Positions 34,946 to 44,592 are shown, counted from the stretch's first letter. The stretch: 64,000 bases of DNA from Lysobacter silvisoli (GCF_003382365.1 NZ_QTSU01000001.1:2108001-2172000); one strand, 5' to 3'. A program made the numbers and translations. Notes: generated by a model from the letters alone, not told the origin.

Positions 34946-37900
34946 GTGATCATCGACCGCTTCAGCGCAGAATCCGACCTGGTCGCCCGCCGCGTGCGGG
35001 TGGCGTGGACGCTGACGCCGGCGCCGGGCGAGACGCTGGCCGACGCGCCGCGGCAGACGCTGCGGCGCAAGACCCGCGACTTCGAATTCCCGCAGCCGCC
35101 GCTGGCGCCGGACCCCTATCTGGTCTACGACAGCGCCGCGTTCCCGCCCATCCCCGGCGGCGGCATCAGCGTGATCGACCTGCCGCCGTGGGAAGTGCGC
35201 GACGGCGCCGAGCGCACCGTGCACGAAGCCGTGAGCGTAGCCCAGGACGTGGGCGGCGAACCGCTGGAGCGCATGCGCCGCATCGTCGCCACCACCTACG
35301 GCGCCGACGGCCAGCCGCTGCGCCGGCGCATCGAGATCGTCGACGGCGGCAGCACGCCGCTGTCGCTCACGCCCGGCGATGCCTGCTACTACCAGCTGTC
35401 CAGCCCGGTCTTCGATCCGGTCGAGGCGCAGCGCCATCGCGCCATCGCCACGCCCTCGGCGCCGCACGGCCTCAACCGCAGCATGTACGACCTGCTGCCG
35501 GCCGTGCACCGCCAATTCGACGTCAACCTGCGCCCGGTCACGCCCGGCTCCAACGCGATTCCGGAAATGGCCGCGCGTTCGGGCCAGCTGCGCCGCCTGC
35601 TCGACGTGTACGGCGCGGCCATGGACAGCGCGCGCAGTTCGGCCGAGAACCTGTGGACCCTGCACGACGTCGACCAGGTCGACGGCCGTCGCCTGCCGCT
35701 GCTGGCCGATTGGCTGGGCTGGCGCCTGGGCGACGCCGATGCGCTGCCGCTGGCGCGCAACGAACTCAAGGCCACGCCGCGTTTGTACGAATCGGTGGGC
35801 ACGGTCACCGCGGTCGGCGCCCTGGTCACCCGCTACACCGGCTGGACCACGCGCACCGCCGAATTCGTCCAGCACCTGGCGCGCAGCAACCACGCGCCGC
35901 GCTACCACATCCATGCCAGCGTGCCCGCGGGCGCCGGCTGGCGCTCGCCGCTGGACGCGGCCGCGCTGCTGGGCTTCGGCGGCGGCAACGACGAAGCCTT
36001 CGGCGTGGGCCCCGCGCCCGCGACCCTGGTCGGCAACGTCGCCGGCCCGTACGCGATCTTCGCCGGCGCCGAACTCAGCATCGCCGTCGACGGCGGCGCC
36101 GCGTTCCGCGTGCGCCTGGGTTCGTCGTCCTTCGCCAATCCCAATGCCGCCACCGCCGCCGAGGTCGCCGCGGCGATCGCCGCGGTGGCCGGCGACATCG
36201 TCGCCGACGCGGTCGGCGGCCAGGTGCGGTTGCGCACGCGCAGCGTCGGCCCGGAAGCGCAGATCACCGTCAGCGCGCGCGAAAGCGAAGCCCTGACCCT
36301 GGATGCCGCCGGCGCCGACCGTTTGACCGCCGCCGCCGACGCGCTGGGCCGCGTGCGCGTGTTCGCCAGCGACGCCTTCGGCGCGCCCGATCCCGATCAA
36401 CGCGAGGGCGAACGCGCGCCTTACGGCGGCCTGGTGTGCAAGACCTGGGACGCCGGCCAATGGCGCGGCGCCACCCGTTTGCTGTCCACGCGTCCGGCCG
36501 ACGACGCCGCGGTCGCGCACCCGGCCGCGTGCACGCTGGCCGACGGCCGCGTGTTCCTGGCGCGCGTGGAAGCGGCCGAAAGCGCCGATGCGCGCGTGCG
36601 CTGGAGCCTGGGCAGTTCGCGCCCGCGTCTGCCGGCGGTGCTGCAAGGCCGGCAGCTGCCGCGCTTCCGCCTGACCGTGGGCACGCGCCTGACCCTGCGC
36701 ACCGCGGGCGGCAACAACGTGTTCCAGGTCAACGCCATCGATTACGCCGACCCGCTGCAAGCCAGCACCGCCGAAGTGGTGACGGCGATGAACGCGCAAC
36801 TGACCCAAGCCGTGGCCAGCCCGGCCGGCGACGGCTCGATCCGCCTGACCAGCACCGCATTGGGCCCGACCGCGCGGCTGTCGGTGGATCTGGCCTTGTC
36901 CAGCTGCGCGCGCGCGCTCGGCTTCGCCCATGCCACCGCGCCCAGCTTCGGCAGTTGGGACGACACGCTCGATCTCAGCGCCACCCAGACCCTCCCCGCG
37001 CTCACGCCCGGCCGTCCCACCGAACTCAGCGCGCTGGCTTCGGGCGAGGGCGCGATCCTGGCCTGGAGCGAACACCAGGACGGCCGCTGGCGCCTGCGCT
37101 CCAGCGCCTGGCTCGGCGCGGTCGATGCCATCGCCACCGCCGCCGGCCTGGCGCTGCGCGGCGAGAACGGCGCGATCAACGTGCTCGACAGCGCCGACGG
37201 CCTGCCCAGCGACGACATCCGCCAGGCGCTGGTCGGCGGCTTCGGCACGCTGTGGGTCGCCACCGATGCCGGCGTGGCCCGCCGCCGCGGCGATCTGACC
37301 TGGCAGAGCTTCGACAGCGGCGACGGCCTGTCCAGCGACGACTGCCGCTGCCTGCTGCAGACCGCCGACGGCGCGATGTGGGTGGGCACGGCCGCAGGCC
37401 TGTCGCGAATCGCGCCCAACGGCAGCATCTCCACCTTCGACAGCGGCGACGGCCTGGCCGACGACGACGTGCGCGCGCTCGCCCTCGACGCGGACGGCGC
37501 GCTGTGGATCGCCACCGCGGGCGGCCTCAGCCGCCGCGACCGCAACGGCAGCTTCGCCAACACCTTCGCGCCGGACCTGCCCGGCGACGACGTGCGCGAC
37601 GTGGTCGTGGCCGCCGACGGCCGGGTCTGGGTCGCCACCTCCGCGGGCATCGGCGAACGCAGCGCCGCCGGCGTGTGGACCGTGCTCGCGCCGCCGCTGC
37701 CGATCGGCAACGACGTGCGCGGCCTGGCCCAGGCCGACAACGCGCTGTGGATCGCCGCGGCCAGCGGCGTCTGGCGCCGCGGCTCCGACGGCGCCTGGCG
37801 CGGCTGGGCGCTGGCCGACGGCTTGCCCAGCGTGGATGCGCGCCGCGTCGGCGTGGACGGCGCCGGCAACGCCTGGGTCGCCACCGCTGGCGGCGCCGCG

Positions 37901-39019
37901 CGCATCGCCCGCAACGACAGCGTGCTCGCGGTGCGCAGCGCGCAAGGCCTGCCCAGCAACGACGTGCGCGCCTGGTGCTCGCCCTGGTCGGGCGCGATCG
38001 CGCTCAGCGACGGCGGCGCGCGCGGCGACCGCGATCCCTGCCTGCTGCGCGAAGCTAGCGGCAGCATCCTGCTGCTGTGGTCGCGCTGGCTCACCGGCGC
38101 GGCCGGCGAAGACCGCCGCGCCCTGCGTGCGCGCCGCTACGACCCGGTGAGCATGAACTGGGGCGCGATCGCCGACGTGACCGCGCCGCCGCTGGCCGGC
38201 GCCGCCGACGTGCAACCCGCCGCGCTCGCGCTCGGCGGCGGCGGCGCGCGCGTGTTCTTCAGCAGCGACCGCAACGGCGGCCGCGGGCTGTGGGAAGTCA
38301 GCTTGAACGCGGCCCTGGTCGCGGGCGCGCCGGCGGCCCTGCCCTGGGACGAAACCGCGCGCATCGCGCCCTTGCCGCTGCTGCTGCCGGTGGCCGGGCT
38401 GACCCTGCTGCACCGCTGCGACGCCTCGCTGGCGCTGGACCAATTGCCGCCGATCCTGGCCGGCGCCGCGCCGATCGCCGCGCCCACGCGCGTGCCCGAA
38501 GCGGCCACCCTGCGCCGGCACTGCAACACCGTCACCCCGCGCATGGCCGACACCGCGCGCAACAGCCGCCACCATCAATGGGGCGACCTGCTCGCCTACA
38601 CCCCGCACCGACCGCTGGGCGGCGACGACGAACCGCCGCTGTCGCCCAACGAGTTCTTCACCCGCGGCACGCTCGGCCTGTACGTCACCCGCGGCCGTTT
38701 CGGCCAGGCGCTGACCGCGACCAATGCCGCGCGGCTCAAGCAACTGCTGGCGGAATTCCTGCCGGTGAACATGCGCGCGGTGATCGTGCTGGCGCCGTCG
38801 CTGACCACCGAGGTGCTGTACCCGCCCGGCGCGGACATCGGCGAGAGCTACCTGGACGACTACCCCTTCGTCGAACAGTTCCTGGACCTGGCCGATTCCA
38901 GCGCCGCCGCGCTGCCGGACTGGGTGCTGCTGCTCAGCAACCAGGTCGCCGGCCGCACCGCCGACCCGACCAACCTGAGCACGCTGCGACGACGCACCTA
39001 CTTCCCGCCGCCGGTATGA
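34946..39019 (+). CDS. Giant gpI-like baseplate protein with seven-repeat beta-propeller insertion
   Basis: Protein of 1357 aa. Residues about 165-330 match tail protein I (NRSMYDLLPAVHRQFDVNLR, LPLLADWLGWRLGDAD, VTRYTGWTTRTAEFVQHLAR). Two related beta-rich modules follow (about 375-465 and 573-670; FRVRLGSSSFANPNAATAAE and FRLTVGTRLTLRTAG). Residues about 740-1020 hold seven repeats of the pattern DGLPSDDIRxxxxxxxGxLWVATxxG, i.e. a two-component-regulator-type propeller. The final 340 residues include a possible second baseplate segment. The start is GTG. Ordinary gpI/Afp12 proteins lack the propeller. Confidence 0.82.
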   Translation: MIIDRFSAESDLVARRVRVAWTLTPAPGETLADAPRQTLRRKTRDFEFPQPPLAPDPYLVYDSAAFPPIPGGGISVIDLPPWEVRDGAERTVHEAVSVAQDVGGEPLERMRRIVATTYGADGQPLRRRIEIVDGGSTPLSLTPGDACYYQLSSPVFDPVEAQRHRAIATPSAPHGLNRSMYDLLPAVHRQFDVNLRPVTPGSNAIPEMAARSGQLRRLLDVYGAAMDSARSSAENLWTLHDVDQVDGRRLPLLADWLGWRLGDADALPLARNELKATPRLYESVGTVTAVGALVTRYTGWTTRTAEFVQHLARSNHAPRYHIHASVPAGAGWRSPLDAAALLGFGGGNDEAFGVGPAPATLVGNVAGPYAIFAGAELSIAVDGGAAFRVRLGSSSFANPNAATAAEVAAAIAAVAGDIVADAVGGQVRLRTRSVGPEAQITVSARESEALTLDAAGADRLTAAADALGRVRVFASDAFGAPDPDQREGERAPYGGLVCKTWDAGQWRGATRLLSTRPADDAAVAHPAACTLADGRVFLARVEAAESADARVRWSLGSSRPRLPAVLQGRQLPRFRLTVGTRLTLRTAGGNNVFQVNAIDYADPLQASTAEVVTAMNAQLTQAVASPAGDGSIRLTSTALGPTARLSVDLALSSCARALGFAHATAPSFGSWDDTLDLSATQTLPALTPGRPTELSALASGEGAILAWSEHQDGRWRLRSSAWLGAVDAIATAAGLALRGENGAINVLDSADGLPSDDIRQALVGGFGTLWVATDAGVARRRGDLTWQSFDSGDGLSSDDCRCLLQTADGAMWVGTAAGLSRIAPNGSISTFDSGDGLADDDVRALALDADGALWIATAGGLSRRDRNGSFANTFAPDLPGDDVRDVVVAADGRVWVATSAGIGERSAAGVWTVLAPPLPIGNDVRGLAQADNALWIAAASGVWRRGSDGAWRGWALADGLPSVDARRVGVDGAGNAWVATAGGAARIARNDSVLAVRSAQGLPSNDVRAWCSPWSGAIALSDGGARGDRDPCLLREASGSILLLWSRWLTGAAGEDRRALRARRYDPVSMNWGAIADVTAPPLAGAADVQPAALALGGGGARVFFSSDRNGGRGLWEVSLNAALVAGAPAALPWDETARIAPLPLLLPVAGLTLLHRCDASLALDQLPPILAGAAPIAAPTRVPEAATLRRHCNTVTPRMADTARNSRHHQWGDLLAYTPHRPLGGDDEPPLSPNEFFTRGTLGLYVTRGRFGQALTATNAARLKQLLAEFLPVNMRAVIVLAPSLTTEVLYPPGADIGESYLDDYPFVEQFLDLADSSAAALPDWVLLLSNQVAGRTADPTNLSTLRRRTYFPPPV

Positions 39020-39083
39020 CGGCGCGCGCCTCACCCATCGCATCACGCCTGCTTGCGAATCACGCTCATCGAAGGAATCGAAC

Positions 39084-39623
39084 ATGCAAACGGACACCCG
39101 CATTCCACTGCCGCAAGGCATGTACCGCGACGTGCTCAAGGACGCCGACGGGCGCGTGATCTGGGATCGCGGCTGGTCCAAGAACGCGATCCTGGCCGAT
39201 TGCCGCCGGCTGCTCGCGGCCTTCATGGGCGGCACCCCGGGCGCCACGCTCGGCATCCAGGGCCTGGCCGTGGGCGCCGGGCTCGCGTCCTGGGACCAGG
39301 TTCCGCCGCCGCCGCCCACCGGCAACGAAACCGGGCTCACCGATCCCTCGCCCTTCGTGGTGCCGGCGGCGAACCTGGATTTCACCTTCATGGACGGGCC
39401 GGTGCCTTCGGCCTCGCCCACCAACCGTCTGCAAATCGTCGCCACGCTCGGCCCCAACGTGCCGCCGTGGCCGAACGGCAGCCATGCCAGCGGCAACCTG
39501 CGCGAGTTCGGGCTGATCGCCCAGCTCGGCGGCGCGCCGACGCAGATCAATCTCGTGCGCCATCCGGTGGTCGCCAAAGACCCGGCCAGCACGCTCGAAC
39601 GCACCATCTGGCTCGTGTTCTGA
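39084..39623 (+). CDS. Fibre- or collar-like tail protein of unknown family
   Basis: Protein of 179 aa. It starts RIPLPQGMYRDVLKDADGRV, then has a helix with DCRRLLAAFMGG and several beta-strands around a PPPPP stretch (LGIQGLAVGAG, NLDFTFMDG, NRLQIVATLG). It ends LREFGLIAQLGG...RTIWLVF, a pattern seen at the end of tail appendage proteins. It lies 64 bp after the giant baseplate gene, the largest gap within the operon. The exact role is not known. Confidence 0.65.
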   Translation: MQTDTRIPLPQGMYRDVLKDADGRVIWDRGWSKNAILADCRRLLAAFMGGTPGATLGIQGLAVGAGLASWDQVPPPPPTGNETGLTDPSPFVVPAANLDFTFMDGPVPSASPTNRLQIVATLGPNVPPWPNGSHASGNLREFGLIAQLGGAPTQINLVRHPVVAKDPASTLERTIWLVF

Positions 39624-39648
39624 CACGACCTAACGACGGGGACACGCC

Positions 39649-41379
39649 ATGGCCATCATCTCACCCAACACTTTCGATCCCATCCGCCGCTACGTCAGCG
39701 TGCGCCTGGCCCAGGGCGTGCCCCTGGCCGACGCCGACTGGAACGAAGGCGACGACATGCGCCGCTACGAGCTGCGCGCCTTCCTGCGCTGGTTCGTCGG
39801 CGACGGCGTGCCGGTCGGCAACGACGGCTTCCGCATCGCCGCGATCAACTCCGCCACCAGCTTCAACATCGTCGCCGGCGGCGGCCCGCAGCCGCTGCAG
39901 GCCGGGCGCATGCTGGTCGACGGCCTGGAGGCCTTCATCACCGCCAACGTCGGCTTCAGCGCGCAAGCGCTGCACAGCAGCCAGCCCGGCGCGGCCGCGC
40001 TCGCGGCCAGCTGGGGCGTGCCGGTGATCGCGGCGCTGCCCGCGCCGCCGGTGGCGCCGGCCACGCGCACCCTCACCGTCTACCTGGACGTGTGGGAACG
40101 CCTGGTCACCCTGGCCGAAGATCCCTCGCTGGTGCTGCCGGGCCTGGGCACCGAAACCTGCTCGCGCCTGCGCCGCGAATGGGCGGTGCGCGTGCGCACC
40201 GGCAACGCGCCGCCGGTCAGCGGCGACCCGGATTTCATCGCCGGCCACAGCTACGCCGCGCTGGCCACCATCGTCCAGACCTCGGCCGGCATCATCGACG
40301 CCGCCGCGGTCACCGACCGCCGCCGCCGCGGCATCTCGCTGCCGTCGCAGATGGATTTCAACCAGGTCCTGTCCGATACCTTCGGCGGCGCCTATGCGGT
40401 CAACGGCAGCGGCGTGCCGCAGCTGCCCTACCCGATCCGCGACGTGATCAACGCCATGCTGCGCGAGCGCCCGGCCGCGGTCGGCCCGACCACCGCGCTC
40501 AACGCCGGGCCCTACAACACCCCCAGCGCGATCATCGATTCCAGCGGCGTGCCCTGGGTGTTCTGGGTGCGGGTCAACGGCCCCAACCGCTTCCTGTCCT
40601 TCAGCCGCCGCATCGCCGGCGTGTGGACCGCGGCCGCCGACGCCTTCCAGTTCACCGGCGTGCTCAGCGTCAGCAGCATCGCCGCGGCCGCGCAATCCAA
40701 CGGCACCATCCGGGTGTTCTACTCGGCGCTGTCGGGCAACAACCGCATCTTCAGCCGCGCCTTCACCGGCGTGTGGGGCGCCGAGGAACTGGTCGATTCG
40801 GTCGACCAGAACAGCCGCGTCAGCGCGGTCACCGACACCACCGGCACCATCATCGCGGTCTGGCAGCGCGACACCGGCGGCGTGCTCACCGCGCAGTCGA
40901 TCCGCTACCCCCTGGGCGGCGCGCCGGGCGCGGTCACCAACGCCGGCACCATGACCCGCCCGGGCGATCACTCCATCGTCATCGACCCCACCGGCGCGCC
41001 GCAGCTGGTGTACGTGCAGGAGCCCAACCCGATGGGCCCGAACTGGGCGGTGTTCAGCAAGCGCTACATCGCCAACGCCTGGGAAGCGAACTTCACCGAC
41101 ACCACCCTGACCATCCCGGTCACCACCTTCATCGACCTGGCCGCGGGCTACACCGCCGACGGCTCGCTGTGGCTGTTCTACTCCACGGTGAGCACGCCCG
41201 GCTTCAGCACCCTGCGCGCGCGCCGGCTGGTGCTGGGCGTCACCGAAACCCGCGAGCTGCTGCCGCCGCAGCAGACCGCACGCTTCCCCAGTCTCGCGGT
41301 CGACGCCGCCGGCAACGCCGGCCTCTACATCCAGAACGGCTCCCTGCTGCAGCAGGTCGGCCTGGTCCAGCAAATCTGA
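39649..41379 (+). CDS. Fibre-like protein with DUF6519-like N-terminus and propeller-like C-terminus
   Basis: Protein of 576 aa. The N-terminus (FDPIRRYVSVRLAQGVPLADADWNEGDDM) matches the QGxxLxDADWNE signature of the family placed after baseplate genes in contractile clusters. Residues about 50-235 are beta-rich and appendage-like. From about 285 on, repeated strand units (GVPWVFWVRVNG, NGTIRVFYSALSG, GAPQLVYVQEPN, DGSLWLFYSTVS, GNAGLYIQNGS) suggest a sialidase-type propeller. A role in attachment to a target surface is plausible. Confidence 0.75.
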   Translation: MAIISPNTFDPIRRYVSVRLAQGVPLADADWNEGDDMRRYELRAFLRWFVGDGVPVGNDGFRIAAINSATSFNIVAGGGPQPLQAGRMLVDGLEAFITANVGFSAQALHSSQPGAAALAASWGVPVIAALPAPPVAPATRTLTVYLDVWERLVTLAEDPSLVLPGLGTETCSRLRREWAVRVRTGNAPPVSGDPDFIAGHSYAALATIVQTSAGIIDAAAVTDRRRRGISLPSQMDFNQVLSDTFGGAYAVNGSGVPQLPYPIRDVINAMLRERPAAVGPTTALNAGPYNTPSAIIDSSGVPWVFWVRVNGPNRFLSFSRRIAGVWTAAADAFQFTGVLSVSSIAAAAQSNGTIRVFYSALSGNNRIFSRAFTGVWGAEELVDSVDQNSRVSAVTDTTGTIIAVWQRDTGGVLTAQSIRYPLGGAPGAVTNAGTMTRPGDHSIVIDPTGAPQLVYVQEPNPMGPNWAVFSKRYIANAWEANFTDTTLTIPVTTFIDLAAGYTADGSLWLFYSTVSTPGFSTLRARRLVLGVTETRELLPPQQTARFPSLAVDAAGNAGLYIQNGSLLQQVGLVQQI

Positions 41380-41396
41380 GCGAAAAGGAGCTCCTC

Positions 41397-43928
41397 ATGA
41401 AACCCAAACTTCCGCTGTGGCGAATCGGGGCGATGCTGCTCGCCCTGTTCGTCGCCACCGACGCCCTGGCGGCGACGGGCACGCCCAACGTCACCTCCGC
41501 CAGCACGTCGGAGCCCAAGCTCAACGGCACCGGCGACGCCTGGCAGCCCTTCAGCAACGCGCTGGGCTTCCCCAATTCCAGCAAGTCGATCAAGGTCTTC
41601 TACCTGGCCGACGACCTGGCCGTGTACCCGCTCAACGGCGCCGGCGCCACCGTGCAGCTGCGCGCCAAGAGCGGCGGGCCGATGATCAACTGCACGTTCA
41701 ACGCCGGCGTGCCGGTGCTCAGCGGCACCAACGGCGGCACCTGCACCTTCCGCATGATCAACACCGCCGGCCAGATCGACACCCTGGAGGTGTTCCATCT
41801 GGGCCTGCTGTCGGGCGACATCCGTCTGACCGCGACCGGCATCGGCGCCAGCGGCGGCAACACCGTCGACAACTACGACAGCGACACGGTGCTGCCCGGC
41901 ACGCCGCCGGCGCCCGCCGCCGGCCCGCCGCTGTCGCGCCTGCCCGCGCGCCTGGTGCTGGTGTTCGACAAGTCCGGCTCCATGGCCTGGTCGTCCAAGC
42001 TCGACGGCGATGCGACCTGCGGCGCGCTGTACTCGCCCAACCCCGACTGCAAGCGCTGGACCGTGCTGCGCCGCGCGACGGCGCAGATGATCTCGGTGGC
42101 CAAGGCCTATCAGCTGCCGGCCGACAAGCTGGGCGTGGTGTTCTTCGATAACGACGCCACCAACACCGGCGGTCTGGCGGCGATGACCAGCGTCAATCTG
42201 GATGCGGTGCTCACCGAGATCGACAAGCCGGCGCACCAGCCCGGCGGCGGCACCTCGATCGGCGACGGCATCGCCAACCTCAATGCGGACCTGGTCGGCG
42301 GCGACAACGCCAACTTCAACAACACCATGCTGCTGTTCACCGACGGCGCGCAGAACACCAGCAAGTTCCTGGTCTGGGATGGCCTGGACCTGCGCGTGAA
42401 CGCCAACAACAGCCCGATCGGCGGCGACGCGGTGCGCCCCGCCGGCAAGCAGCTGAGCCTGTGCCCGTTCCGCCTGCGCCTGGACGATCCCAGCGATCCG
42501 GATTCCAGCTCGCTGCTGCAGAACGTCGCCAACTACAGCGGCTGCGGCGCGCTCAACATCGAAACCACGCTGGACAATCCGCCCGCCGGCGCGATCCAGT
42601 ATTTCCTGCAGGTGCTGGCCGACACCCTGATCGGCGACAAGCTGGAACTGATCCAGGCCGCCAAGGGCGAGCAGTCTTCCGCCACCACCGGCCCCGTGTC
42701 GCCGATCGACATGACGTTCAAGACCAGCAAGAAGGATCTGGCCTTCACCATCCTGCTGGGCTGGGACAAGGCCTTCCAGGCCGACGGCCGTCCGAACATC
42801 GTCCTGCACAAGGACGGCGTCGATTTCGACCCGTTCAACAACCCGCGCTTCAGCGTCAGCGGCAACCAGGAACACGTGGCCCTGACCCTGCGCGCGCCGT
42901 TCTGCGACAAGGCCGGCAAGTGCGTGTCCACCGACGGCGACTGGAAGATGCAGGTCACCCGCACCGTGCCGCGCGGCAACGGTCACTGGAACCTGTTCGT
43001 GATGGCGGACAACGCCAGCATCGTCTCCAGCTACGACGTCAGCCAGGCCAAGGCCGGCATCGGCGAGCCGCTGCAGCTCAAGGCCACCCTGACCGAAGGC
43101 GGCAAGCCGCTGGCCGGCCTGCCGGCCGGCACCGTGCGCGCCTTCATCTCCGGCCCCTCGCAGAGCCTGGGCAACATCCTGTCCGACGGCAAGGCCAAGG
43201 CCGGCGAAGCGCCGCAGGGCGACGCGCTGAGCGCGGCCGGCCTGAAGGTGCAGGCCATGCTCAAGGACCCGGCGCAGCGCGACAAGATCCTGGCCGCGCT
43301 CGAACTGGGCGCCGAGAAAGGCATCGAACTGAAGGAAACCAGCCCGGGCGTGTACACCGCCGAATACCCGGCCACCCTGGCCGAGGGCGTGTATCAGGTC
43401 ACCTACCGCATCGACAGCACCAGCCCCGACAACGGCGGCTTCGCCCGCATCTACACCACCGACCACTACGTGCAGGTGGCGCCGGATGCGGCCGCCACGG
43501 CCAAGACCATCACCCACGGCCCGGCCGCCAGTTGCCCCGGCAGCTTCCGCGGCGGTTGCGTGCAGATCACCCTGACCCCGGTGGACACCCAGGGCAACCG
43601 CGTGGGCCCCGGCAAGGGCCCGAGCTTCCAGCTGGTGCAGCCGTTCGAAGGCGGCATCGTCGGCGAGGTCAAGGACAACCTCAACGGCAGCTACACCGTG
43701 GTGGTCGGCTACAACAAGAAGGGTCTGCCGCCGCCGGTGCTGCGCATCGACGGCCAGACCCTGACCCTGCCCGACGCGGTCGGTACCGGCGGCAAGGGCG
43801 GCGGCACGATCATCGGCGGCGACAACGGCGGCAACGGCGGCGACAAGCCGGTGTGGATGCAGTGGTGGGTGTGGCTGATCGCCCTGCTGGTCCTGCTGGT
43901 GCTGATCCTGCTGATGCGACGCAAGTAA
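41397..43928 (+). CDS. Membrane-anchored von Willebrand A domain protein, last gene of the operon
   Basis: Protein of 843 aa with an N-terminal signal peptide (residues 1-25), an intact metal-binding MIDAS motif DKSGSMAW at 191-198, conserved GGTSIGDGI and MLLFTDGAQ motifs of the vWA fold, later beta-sandwich domains (about 520-800), and a Gly-rich linker before one C-terminal transmembrane segment (WWVWLIALLVLLVLILLM) with a cytoplasmic RRK end. The bulk should be periplasmic. It may tether or position the injection system. AAAAGGAG precedes the ATG. Many Cys pairs fit an exported protein. Confidence 0.88.
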   Translation: MKPKLPLWRIGAMLLALFVATDALAATGTPNVTSASTSEPKLNGTGDAWQPFSNALGFPNSSKSIKVFYLADDLAVYPLNGAGATVQLRAKSGGPMINCTFNAGVPVLSGTNGGTCTFRMINTAGQIDTLEVFHLGLLSGDIRLTATGIGASGGNTVDNYDSDTVLPGTPPAPAAGPPLSRLPARLVLVFDKSGSMAWSSKLDGDATCGALYSPNPDCKRWTVLRRATAQMISVAKAYQLPADKLGVVFFDNDATNTGGLAAMTSVNLDAVLTEIDKPAHQPGGGTSIGDGIANLNADLVGGDNANFNNTMLLFTDGAQNTSKFLVWDGLDLRVNANNSPIGGDAVRPAGKQLSLCPFRLRLDDPSDPDSSSLLQNVANYSGCGALNIETTLDNPPAGAIQYFLQVLADTLIGDKLELIQAAKGEQSSATTGPVSPIDMTFKTSKKDLAFTILLGWDKAFQADGRPNIVLHKDGVDFDPFNNPRFSVSGNQEHVALTLRAPFCDKAGKCVSTDGDWKMQVTRTVPRGNGHWNLFVMADNASIVSSYDVSQAKAGIGEPLQLKATLTEGGKPLAGLPAGTVRAFISGPSQSLGNILSDGKAKAGEAPQGDALSAAGLKVQAMLKDPAQRDKILAALELGAEKGIELKETSPGVYTAEYPATLAEGVYQVTYRIDSTSPDNGGFARIYTTDHYVQVAPDAAATAKTITHGPAASCPGSFRGGCVQITLTPVDTQGNRVGPGKGPSFQLVQPFEGGIVGEVKDNLNGSYTVVVGYNKKGLPPPVLRIDGQTLTLPDAVGTGGKGGGTIIGGDNGGNGGDKPVWMQWWVWLIALLVLLVLILLMRRK

Positions 43929-43949
43929 GTCGCGCTGCATGCAATGACG

Positions 43950-43983
43950 AAAACGCCGCGAGCGATCGCGGCGTTTTCTTTTG
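43950..43983 (+). terminator. Intrinsic terminator of the injection-system operon
   Basis: Stem AAAACGCCGCGA (43950-43961) / TCGCGGCGTTTT (43966-43977), loop GCGA, followed by CTTTT. It lies 21 bp after the stop of the vWA gene. The A-rich 5' arm could also let it act on the opposite strand. Confidence 0.9.
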
Positions 43984-43997
43984 CGCCGGGGCTCGCA

Positions 43998-44123
43998 GCG
44001 GCCCTCACCCCAACCCCTCTCCCGTAAACGGGAGAGGGGCTCGAAGCCGCAACCTTGGATCCGTTCTCTCTCCCGTTTACGGGAGAGGGTTAGGGTGAGG
44101 GGGTGAGCGCGAAGCGCGAATGC
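43998..44123. repeat. Dispersed repeat doublet, copy 1 (CCCTCACCCCAACCCC type)
   Basis: Two facing arms, CCCTCACCCCAACCCCTCTCCCG and its near reverse complement CGGGAGAGGGTTAGGGTGAGGG, each with its own short hairpin (CTCCCGTAAACGGGAG, CTCCCGTTTACGGGAG). The right end runs GAGCGCGAAGCGCGAATGC. A second copy lies at 46998-47128 with the same ends, so the unit is about 125 bp and mobile or formerly mobile. Confidence 0.85.
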
Positions 44124-44136
44124 ACTTGATCTCAGA

Positions 44137-44592
44137 TCACCTCACCGGCGGCGGCAACATCGTCTCCCCGCACACGCAGCGCCCGTTCCACAACAGCATC
44201 TCGAACCCCGGCGCGCATTTCAGAAAATGCTTGCAGGTCTCGATCCCGCCCAGGCTGTCCAGCGGTCCGGTGCTGCGGTCCGGATCGGGCAGACCCCGTC
44301 CAGGCGCAGGCTCGGGCGTGCTCAGATCGCGGCACCCGCAGTCCGGCCACTCGCCCACGCCGATCTGGCTGCCGTCGGCGCAGCCGAAGTTGGCCTCGCA
44401 CGTCAGCGGCACGCGCGGCGGTGCGATCTTCTCGCAGCCGCAGTTCGGCGGCTCGCCGACCGCTACCGTGCCCTCGGCGCAATCCACCAGCGCCGCGCAG
44501 CTGTCCTGCGCGCGGGCAGCGAACACCGTAGCGAGCAAGGCGACGGCCAGCGCGATCGCAGGGCGCAGGCGCGTCCGAGTCGTGGTCCTCAT
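44137..44592 (-). CDS. Secreted cysteine-rich protein with three CX5CX12-13CXC modules
   Basis: Protein of 151 aa with a signal peptide (RPAIALAVALLATVFAARAQ). The mature part has exactly twelve cysteines in three repeats: CAALVDC..PPNCGC, CEANFGC..WPDCGC, and CKHFLKC..NGRCVC, spacing CX5CX12CXC, CX5CX13CXC, CX5CX12CXC. A proline-rich linker separates modules two and three. A small disulfide-stabilised exported protein is likely. The family is not recognised. The start at 44592 is chosen for the signal peptide. Confidence 0.72.
   Translation of the reverse strand: MRTTTRTRLRPAIALAVALLATVFAARAQDSCAALVDCAEGTVAVGEPPNCGCEKIAPPRVPLTCEANFGCADGSQIGVGEWPDCGCRDLSTPEPAPGRGLPDPDRSTGPLDSLGGIETCKHFLKCAPGFEMLLWNGRCVCGETMLPPPVR

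Noticed and set aside
34916-39607. Very long minus-strand open frame (over 1500 codons) opposite the giant baseplate gene
   Set aside because: It is antisense to a gene with clear protein motifs, its product is low-complexity (Ala, Gly, Arg, Val, His), and no family signature or ribosome-binding site is present. Long antisense frames are expected at this GC content.
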